From the NCBI GenBank assembly GCA_002698045.1, contig NZUR01000047.1, forward strand, positions 4,452 to 15,901: DNA of 11,450 bases, given 5' to 3'. A program made the position numbers and the translations under genes. Shown here piece by piece: positions 6,555-11,450 of the stretch; position 1 is the first letter of the stretch; each line of letters opens with the position of its first letter. Origin of the DNA: Thiotrichales bacterium. GTDB lineage: Bacteria; Pseudomonadota; Gammaproteobacteria; PS1; Pseudothioglobaceae. The notes below the pieces were generated by a model. That model ran no database searches, was not told the DNA's origin, and saw only the letters and a list, made by a program, of their open reading frames with translations.

Positions 6555-7028
6555 GTGTTAATAAAAAATAAAATTTTGTTTGTTTGTATGGGTAATATTT
6601 GTCGCTCTCCAACTGCTGAAGGGGTATTTCGATCTATTATTAAAAAAAATAATCATTCTGAAAAATTTGAAATAGATTCTGCAGGAACCCATGCATACCA
6701 TATAGGAAATCCACCTGATAGCAGGTCTCAAGCAACTGCAATAAGCTATGGTGTTGATTTATCAAACCAAAAAGCTAGACAAGTTCATGAAAGTGATTTC
6801 TACTACTATGACTTTATAATAGCAATGGATGTTAATAACTTTGAGATACTTAAATCAATCTGTCCGAATGAAAGTCAGTCTCAAATTCAATTATTGCTTG
6901 ATTATCACCCTAGCATTGAACTTCAAAGCGTTCCAGATCCATATTACGAAGGAAAATTTGACGAAGTCTTCGATATGGTTTATTCAGCATGCTCTTCCTT
7001 TTTTGAAAGTATAGTAAAAAAAGACTAA
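6555..7028 (+). CDS. Low-molecular-weight protein-tyrosine-phosphatase family protein
   Basis: A cytoplasmic phosphatase of the LMW-PTP family, 157 residues, the usual size. The N-terminal P-loop VCMGNICRSP contains the catalytic C11 and R17 in the C(X)5R signature followed by Ser. The C-terminal VPDPYYEG motif supplies the general acid D128. The DSAGTHAYHIG segment (41–51) and the AMD (90–92) also match the family. The start is GTG at 6555: the upstream in-frame stop is at 6525 and no ATG precedes the P-loop, so this start is nearly forced, although no strong Shine-Dalgarno sequence is seen. In many bacteria such enzymes act on tyrosine kinases of exopolysaccharide export (Wzb/Wzc), but no kinase or capsule gene is present here, and arsenate reductase relatives are less likely given the DPYY motif. 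The substrate is unknown. The gene ends just before the str-operon promoter. Confidence 0.92.
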   Translation: MLIKNKILFVCMGNICRSPTAEGVFRSIIKKNNHSEKFEIDSAGTHAYHIGNPPDSRSQATAISYGVDLSNQKARQVHESDFYYYDFIIAMDVNNFEILKSICPNESQSQIQLLLDYHPSIELQSVPDPYYEGKFDEVFDMVYSACSSFFESIVKKD

Positions 7029-7034
7029 TATTGA

Positions 7035-7064
7035 TTGACATTTGAGTGACCACCAAAGTATAAT
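7035..7064 (+). promoter_or_regulatory. Consensus sigma70 promoter of the str operon
   Basis: A perfect TTGACA (7035–7040) and a perfect TATAAT (7059–7064) are separated by 18 bases. Initiation is expected near 7071, leaving a leader of about 55 bases before rpsL. The leader contains a small hairpin (CCCGC 7081–7085 with GTGGG 7089–7093, one G·U pair) followed by A-rich sequence, so it is not a terminator. The -35 box begins 7 bases after the stop codon of the phosphatase gene. This is the strongest plus-strand promoter in the window, as expected for highly expressed ribosomal genes. Confidence 0.88.
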
Positions 7065-7126
7065 TGCCCGCTTTATTGACCCCGCTATGTGGGCAAAAAA
7101 TTAAATTACATTGGAGTGAAAACTAT

Positions 7127-7501
7127 ATGTCGACGATTAATCAATTGGTACGAAAGCCAAGAAGCAAAAAAATTGCTAAAACAGGTGTTCCAGCATTAGA
7201 GAGTTGTCCACAAAAACGTGGAGTATGTACTCGTGTTTATACAACAACACCTAAGAAGCCAAACTCTGCTTTAAGAAAGGTTGCTCGTGTCAGATTAACT
7301 AATTCTGCTGAAGTTACTACTTATATCGGTGGTGAAGGACATAATTTACAAGAACACTCAGTAATTCTTATACGCGGTGGTCGTGTAAAAGATTTGCCAG
7401 GAGTTCGTTACCACACTGTACGAGGTGCATTAGATACAACTGGTGTTGATGGAAGAACACAAGGCCGATCTAAATACGGCACAAAAAAACCTAAAAAATA
7501 A
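7127..7501 (+). CDS. rpsL: 30S ribosomal protein S12
   Basis: S12 sits at the decoding centre of the small subunit and controls accuracy. The 124 residues equal the E. coli length. The protein begins [12 protein letters not shown] and contains the conserved [16 protein letters not shown] segment around residues 40–55 and the [14 protein letters not shown] loop around 85–98. The lysines of PKKPNS and RVKDLPG correspond to the E. coli positions (K42 and K87) where streptomycin resistance arises; both are wild-type Lys here. The ATG at 7127 has a GGAG Shine-Dalgarno sequence at 7113–7116 and matches the family N-terminus. The frame stays open upstream to a TTG at 7064, but that extension overlaps the -10 box and is rejected. 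First gene of the str operon. Confidence 0.98.
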   Translation: MSTINQLVRKPRSKKIAKTGVPALESCPQKRGVCTRVYTTTPKKPNSALRKVARVRLTNSAEVTTYIGGEGHNLQEHSVILIRGGRVKDLPGVRYHTVRGALDTTGVDGRTQGRSKYGTKKPKK

Positions 7502-7508
7502 TTCATAA

Positions 7509-7988
<480 letters not shown>

Positions 7989-8003
7989 TTTAAGGAACCA
8001 ATC

Positions 8004-10106
8004 ATGGCAAGAACTACCCCAATTAACCGTTATCGCAACGTTGGCATTATGGCACATATTGATGCCGGAAAGACAACTACTACTGAACGTATTCTTTTGT
8101 ATACAGGACGTACTCACAAAATTGGTGAAGTGCATGATGGAAGTGCAACAATGGACTGGATGGAGCAAGAGCAAGAGCGAGGTATCACTATTACTTCAGC
8201 GGCAACAACTTGTTTCTGGAAGGGTATGGATAGTCAGTTTGATGATCATCGAATCAATATTATTGATACTCCAGGTCACGTTGATTTTACAATTGAAGTT
8301 GAACGCTCACTAAAAGTACTAGATGGAGCATGTGCTGTTTTTTGTGCTGTTGGAGGTGTAGAGCCTCAGTCAGAAACAGTTTGGAGACAAGCGAACAAAT
8401 ATAACGTGCCAAGAATTGGATTTGTTAATAAGATGGACCGTGCAGGAGCAGACTTCTTACGCGTATGCGGACAAATTAAAACAAGATTAGGTGCCAATCC
8501 AGTTCCTATGCAAATTGCTATTGGAGCAGAAGATGCATTCGAAGGTGTGGTTGATCTTATTCGTATGAAGGCTATTTATTGGAATGAATCTGACCAAGGT
8601 GCAACATACGACATCAAGGATATACCTTCTGATTTGCAAAATCTTGCTGAAGAGAAGCGCGAATTTATGATTGAATCTGCAGCGGAAGCAAATGAAGAGC
8701 TTATGGAAAAGTATCTTGAAGATGGCACTTTGACAACAGATGAAATCAAACAAGGTATTCGACTACAAACAATTGCAAATGAAATTATTCCTATGTTCTG
8801 TGGGTCAGCTTTTAAGAATAAAGGTGTACAGGCGGTATTAGATGCCATGATAATGTATATGCCTTCTCCATTAGATGTTGATCCTATTAGTGGAATTTTA
8901 GATGATGCTGCAGAATCAGAAGGAATAAGACAACCTAAAGATGAAGAGCCGTTTGCTGCACTAGCTTTTAAAATTGCTACAGACCCTTTTGTTGGAAATT
9001 TAACATTCTTTAGGGTTTATTCTGGTGTTTTAAAATCAGGTGACTTTGTGTACAACTCGTCTAAAGATAAAAAAGAACGTATTGGTCGTATAGTACAAAT
9101 GCACTCTAATGACCGTGAAGAGATTAAAGAAGTAAGAGCTGGTGATATTGCTGCGGCTATCGGCTTGAAAGATGTAACTACTGGTGACACTTTGTGTGAC
9201 ATGAAAGACAAAATTATTCTTGAAAGAATGGAGTTTCCTGAACCCGTTATTGCGGTTGCTGTTGAGCCTAAAACTAAGGTCGACCAGGAAAAAATGGGTA
9301 TTGCATTAGGTAAGCTGGCTAATGAGGACCCATCTTTCAGGGTTTCTTCAGACGAAGAGTCTGGACAAACAATTATTGCTGGTATGGGTGAACTTCATTT
9401 AGATATCATTGTTGATCGTATGATGCGTGAATTTGATGTTGCGTGTAATGTTGGAAATCCACAAGTAGCATATCGTGAAACAATTACTTCACTAGTAGAG
9501 CACGAACATAAATTTGCTAAACAATCTGGTGGCCGAGGCCAGTATGGACATGTATATCTCAGAATAGAACCTCAAAAGCCAGGTGCAGGCTATGAATTTG
9601 TTGATGAAATTAAGGGTGGCGTTATTCCTAAAGAATATGTTCCTGCAGTTAATAAAGGCGTTCAAGAGCAAATGCAGAATGGCGTTATTGCTGGTTTCCC
9701 ATTAGTTGATGTTAAGGTGACAGTTTATGATGGCTCTTACCATGATGTAGATTCAAGTGAAATGGCTTTTAAAATTGCAGCCTCTATGTGTATTAGAGAG
9801 GGAGTAAAGCTTGCTAATCCTCAATTACTTGAACCAATGATGAGTGTTGAAGTGTCAACGCCTGAGGATTATATGGGTGATGTGATGGGTGATTTAAACC
9901 GTAGACGAGGGATTGTAAGTGCTATGGATGACACACCAGCTGGCAAACAGATTAAAGCTGCAGTTCCTTTAGCTGAAATGTTTGGCTATGCAACAGACCT
10001 TCGCTCAATGTCTCAAGGTCGCGCTAACTATTCTATGGAATTTGCTAAATATACAGCTGCTCCAAGAAATGTAGCAGATGATGTTATTGAAAAATTAAAT
10101 ACTTAA
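8004..10106 (+). CDS. fusA: Translation elongation factor G
   Basis: EF-G is the cytoplasmic GTPase that drives ribosomal translocation and, with the recycling factor, splits ribosomes. The 700 residues are close to the 704 of E. coli. The G-domain motifs are complete: G1 AHIDAGKT (17–24), G2 RGITI (59–63), G3 DTPGH (88–92), G4 NKMD (142–145) and G5 GSAF (267–270). The domain IV region around [13 protein letters not shown] and the C-terminal [16 protein letters not shown] element are conserved. A good Shine-Dalgarno sequence, AAGGA (7992–7996), precedes the ATG. The single copy in a str operon, with canonical G2, points to the housekeeping EF-G1 and not the EF-G2 paralogue. It is 13 bases upstream of tuf. 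Confidence 0.98.
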   Translation: MARTTPINRYRNVGIMAHIDAGKTTTTERILLYTGRTHKIGEVHDGSATMDWMEQEQERGITITSAATTCFWKGMDSQFDDHRINIIDTPGHVDFTIEVERSLKVLDGACAVFCAVGGVEPQSETVWRQANKYNVPRIGFVNKMDRAGADFLRVCGQIKTRLGANPVPMQIAIGAEDAFEGVVDLIRMKAIYWNESDQGATYDIKDIPSDLQNLAEEKREFMIESAAEANEELMEKYLEDGTLTTDEIKQGIRLQTIANEIIPMFCGSAFKNKGVQAVLDAMIMYMPSPLDVDPISGILDDAAESEGIRQPKDEEPFAALAFKIATDPFVGNLTFFRVYSGVLKSGDFVYNSSKDKKERIGRIVQMHSNDREEIKEVRAGDIAAAIGLKDVTTGDTLCDMKDKIILERMEFPEPVIAVAVEPKTKVDQEKMGIALGKLANEDPSFRVSSDEESGQTIIAGMGELHLDIIVDRMMREFDVACNVGNPQVAYRETITSLVEHEHKFAKQSGGRGQYGHVYLRIEPQKPGAGYEFVDEIKGGVIPKEYVPAVNKGVQEQMQNGVIAGFPLVDVKVTVYDGSYHDVDSSEMAFKIAASMCIREGVKLANPQLLEPMMSVEVSTPEDYMGDVMGDLNRRRGIVSAMDDTPAGKQIKAAVPLAEMFGYATDLRSMSQGRANYSMEFAKYTAAPRNVADDVIEKLNT

Positions 10107-10119
10107 TAGGGGATTAAAA

Positions 10120-11310
10120 ATGGCAAAAGAAAAATTTGAAAGAACCAAACCACACGTAAATGTGGGAACAATTGGTCACGTTGACCATGGTAAAACTACT
10201 TTAACTGCAGCCCTGACTAAAGTTATGGCTGAAGCTCGTGGTGGTGAGTTCAAGGATTACGCAGATATTGATAATGCTCCTGAAGAAAGAGAGCGTGGTA
10301 TCACTATCTCAACTGCGCACGTAGAATACGAGTCAGAAGCTCGTCACTACGCTCACGTTGACTGTCCAGGACACGCTGACTACGTCAAGAACATGATTAC
10401 TGGTGCTGCGCAAATGGACGGCGCTATTATTGTAATCGCTGCAACTGACGGACCAATGGCTCAAACTCGTGAGCACATTCTATTGTCTCGTCAGGTAGGT
10501 GTTCCTTACATCGTTGTTTATATGAACAAAGCAGACATGGTTGACGATGAAGAACTAATTGAGCTTGTTGAAATGGAAATCCGTGAACTACTAACAGAAT
10601 ACGAGTTCCCAGGTGATGACACGCCAGTGATCTTTGGTTCAGCTTTAAAAGCATTAGAAGGTGATACATCTGATATTGGTATTCCTTCTATCCTTAAACT
10701 AGTTGAGGCACTAGACACATACATCCCAACGCCAGAGCGTGATACGGATAAAACATTCCTAATGCCAATTGAGGACGTGTTCTCAATCTCGGGCCGTGGT
10801 ACTGTTGTAACGGGTCGTATTGAGCGTGGTGTTGTTAATGTTGGTGATGAAATTGAAATCGTTGGTATTAAAGATACACAGTTGACTACTTGTACTGGTG
10901 TTGAAATGTTCAGAAAGTTGCTTGACTCAGGTGAAGCAGGTGATAACGTTGGTGTACTACTTCGTGGTACTAAGCGTGAAGAAGTTGAGCGTGGTCAAGT
11001 ACTAGCTAAGAAAGGCACAATCAACCCACACACAAAGTTTGAGGCAGAAGTTTATATCCTAAGCAAAGAAGAAGGTGGACGTCATACTCCATTCTTTAAC
11101 AACTACCGTCCACAGTTCTACTTTAGAACAACAGACGTAACAGGTGCTTGTCAGTTGCCATCAGGTGTTGAAATGGTAATGCCAGGCGACAATATTAAGA
11201 TGACAGTTGAGTTGCTGGCTCCGATTGCAATGGAAGAAGGTTTAAGATTTGCAATTAGAGAAGGCGGACGCACGGTAGGTGCTGGAGTCGTCTCGAAGAT
11301 TACGAGTTGA
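10120..11310 (+). CDS. tuf: Translation elongation factor Tu
   Basis: EF-Tu is the GTPase that delivers aminoacyl-tRNA to the ribosomal A site. The 396 residues include G1 GHVDHGKT (19–26), G2 RGITI (59–63), G3 DCPGH (81–85, with catalytic His85), G4 NKAD (136–139) and G5 SAL (174–176). Domain 2 begins near residue 213, and domain 3 ends with [16 protein letters not shown] strong AGGGGA Shine-Dalgarno sequence (10108–10113) precedes the ATG. Codon use differs from the neighbouring genes: Tyr, His, Asn and Asp often use C-ending codons, especially around 10310–10640, which fits very high expression. The gene is followed by a terminator at 11324, so it closes the str operon. Whether a second tuf copy exists elsewhere cannot be told. 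Confidence 0.98.
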   Translation: MAKEKFERTKPHVNVGTIGHVDHGKTTLTAALTKVMAEARGGEFKDYADIDNAPEERERGITISTAHVEYESEARHYAHVDCPGHADYVKNMITGAAQMDGAIIVIAATDGPMAQTREHILLSRQVGVPYIVVYMNKADMVDDEELIELVEMEIRELLTEYEFPGDDTPVIFGSALKALEGDTSDIGIPSILKLVEALDTYIPTPERDTDKTFLMPIEDVFSISGRGTVVTGRIERGVVNVGDEIEIVGIKDTQLTTCTGVEMFRKLLDSGEAGDNVGVLLRGTKREEVERGQVLAKKGTINPHTKFEAEVYILSKEEGGRHTPFFNNYRPQFYFRTTDVTGACQLPSGVEMVMPGDNIKMTVELLAPIAMEEGLRFAIREGGRTVGAGVVSKITS

Positions 11311-11323
11311 TTAGTTAAATTAG

Positions 11324-11357
11324 AACCGTCGAATCATTGTATAATCGACGGTTTTTT
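11324..11357 (+). terminator. Rho-independent terminator of the str operon
   Basis: A 9-bp stem of AACCGTCGA (11324–11332) with TCGACGGTT (11345–11353) and a 12-nt loop runs into a T-run (11352–11357). It starts 13 bases after the tuf stop codon and separates tuf from rpsJ. The loop and the first stem base contain a TATAAT hexamer (11340–11345), which could be a -10 box for rpsJ, but no matching -35 box is present. Confidence 0.88.
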
Positions 11358-11389
11358 CGTTTCAGAAGTTAGATAAGGCAAATAGGCAA

Positions 11390-11450
11390 ATGAGCAATCA
11401 AAATATTAGAATTAAATTAAAGGCATTTGATCATCGATTAATCGATAAAT
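11390..11450 (+). CDS. rpsJ: 30S ribosomal protein S10, 3'-truncated by window edge
   Basis: Only the first 20 codons are in the window. The encoded N-terminus, [20 protein letters not shown], closely matches bacterial S10 (E. coli begins [19 protein letters not shown]). S10 is a component of the 30S head and, with NusB, of antitermination complexes. The ATG at 11390 has a modest AAGG Shine-Dalgarno-like element at 11375–11378. The gene probably opens an S10-spc ribosomal protein operon directly after the str operon, a common bacterial order. Only 79 bases separate it from tuf, and they include the tuf terminator. Confidence 0.94.

Noticed and set aside
7064..7126. Upstream in-frame extension of rpsL from a TTG at 7064
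   Set aside because: It would place the start codon on the -10 box of a consensus promoter, adds 21 residues absent from S12 proteins, and the ATG at 7127 has a Shine-Dalgarno site and the family N-terminus.
10427..10724. Antisense open frames inside tuf
   Set aside because: Mirror frames of a conserved, codon-biased gene with low-complexity Ser-rich or nonsense-like translations; no promoter or start signal.

Overview
The window reads as chromosomal housekeeping DNA from a low-GC Gram-negative gammaproteobacterium. The evidence is a KDO-pathway enzyme (LPS), a MurE with the meso-diaminopimelate signature, a pgsA–tRNA-Gly–tRNA-Cys arrangement matching the E. coli order pgsA-glyW-cysT, and a str operon followed by the start of the S10 operon. 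AT-rich sequence with these gene types would fit marine sulfur-oxidiser relatives (SUP05/Thioglobus-like), but that placement is an impression that needs a tree of EF-Tu, EF-G or S12. I see no mobile element, CRISPR array, toxin system or phage gene.

Layout. (1) 1–1674, plus strand: a SulP-family anion transporter whose N-terminus lies outside the window. (2) 1703–1733: a hairpin with an A-tract on one side and a T-tract on the other, serving as terminator for the transporter on the plus strand and for the tRNA genes on the minus strand. (3) 1739–6452, minus strand, in transcription order: kdsD (arabinose-5-phosphate isomerase), murE, murF, tRNA-Arg(ACG), pgsA, tRNA-Gly(GCC), tRNA-Cys(GCA). 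(4) 6453–6554: a divergent AT-rich promoter region. (5) 6555–7028, plus strand: a low-molecular-weight protein tyrosine phosphatase. (6) 7035–11357, plus strand: the str operon, with a consensus promoter, rpsL, rpsG, fusA and tuf, closed by a terminator. (7) 11390 to the window end: the first 20 codons of rpsJ.

How the genes relate. The minus-strand block concerns the envelope: KdsD starts KDO synthesis for LPS, MurE and MurF complete the UDP-MurNAc-pentapeptide, and PgsA commits CDP-diacylglycerol to phosphatidylglycerol. Three tRNA genes are interleaved with it. The plus-strand right half is the translation machinery (S12, S7, EF-G, EF-Tu, then S10).

The most interesting structure is regulatory. 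Two near-perfect sigma70-type promoters sit at the 3' ends of murF and pgsA, with the -35 box overlapping or lying within a few bases of the upstream stop codon and the -10 box just before a tRNA 5' end. The tRNAs therefore look independently transcribed inside an otherwise continuous gene string, and pgsA looks dependent on a tRNA-led transcript. The str and S10 regions also lack room for the autoregulatory leaders known in E. coli. No previously undescribed system is evident.
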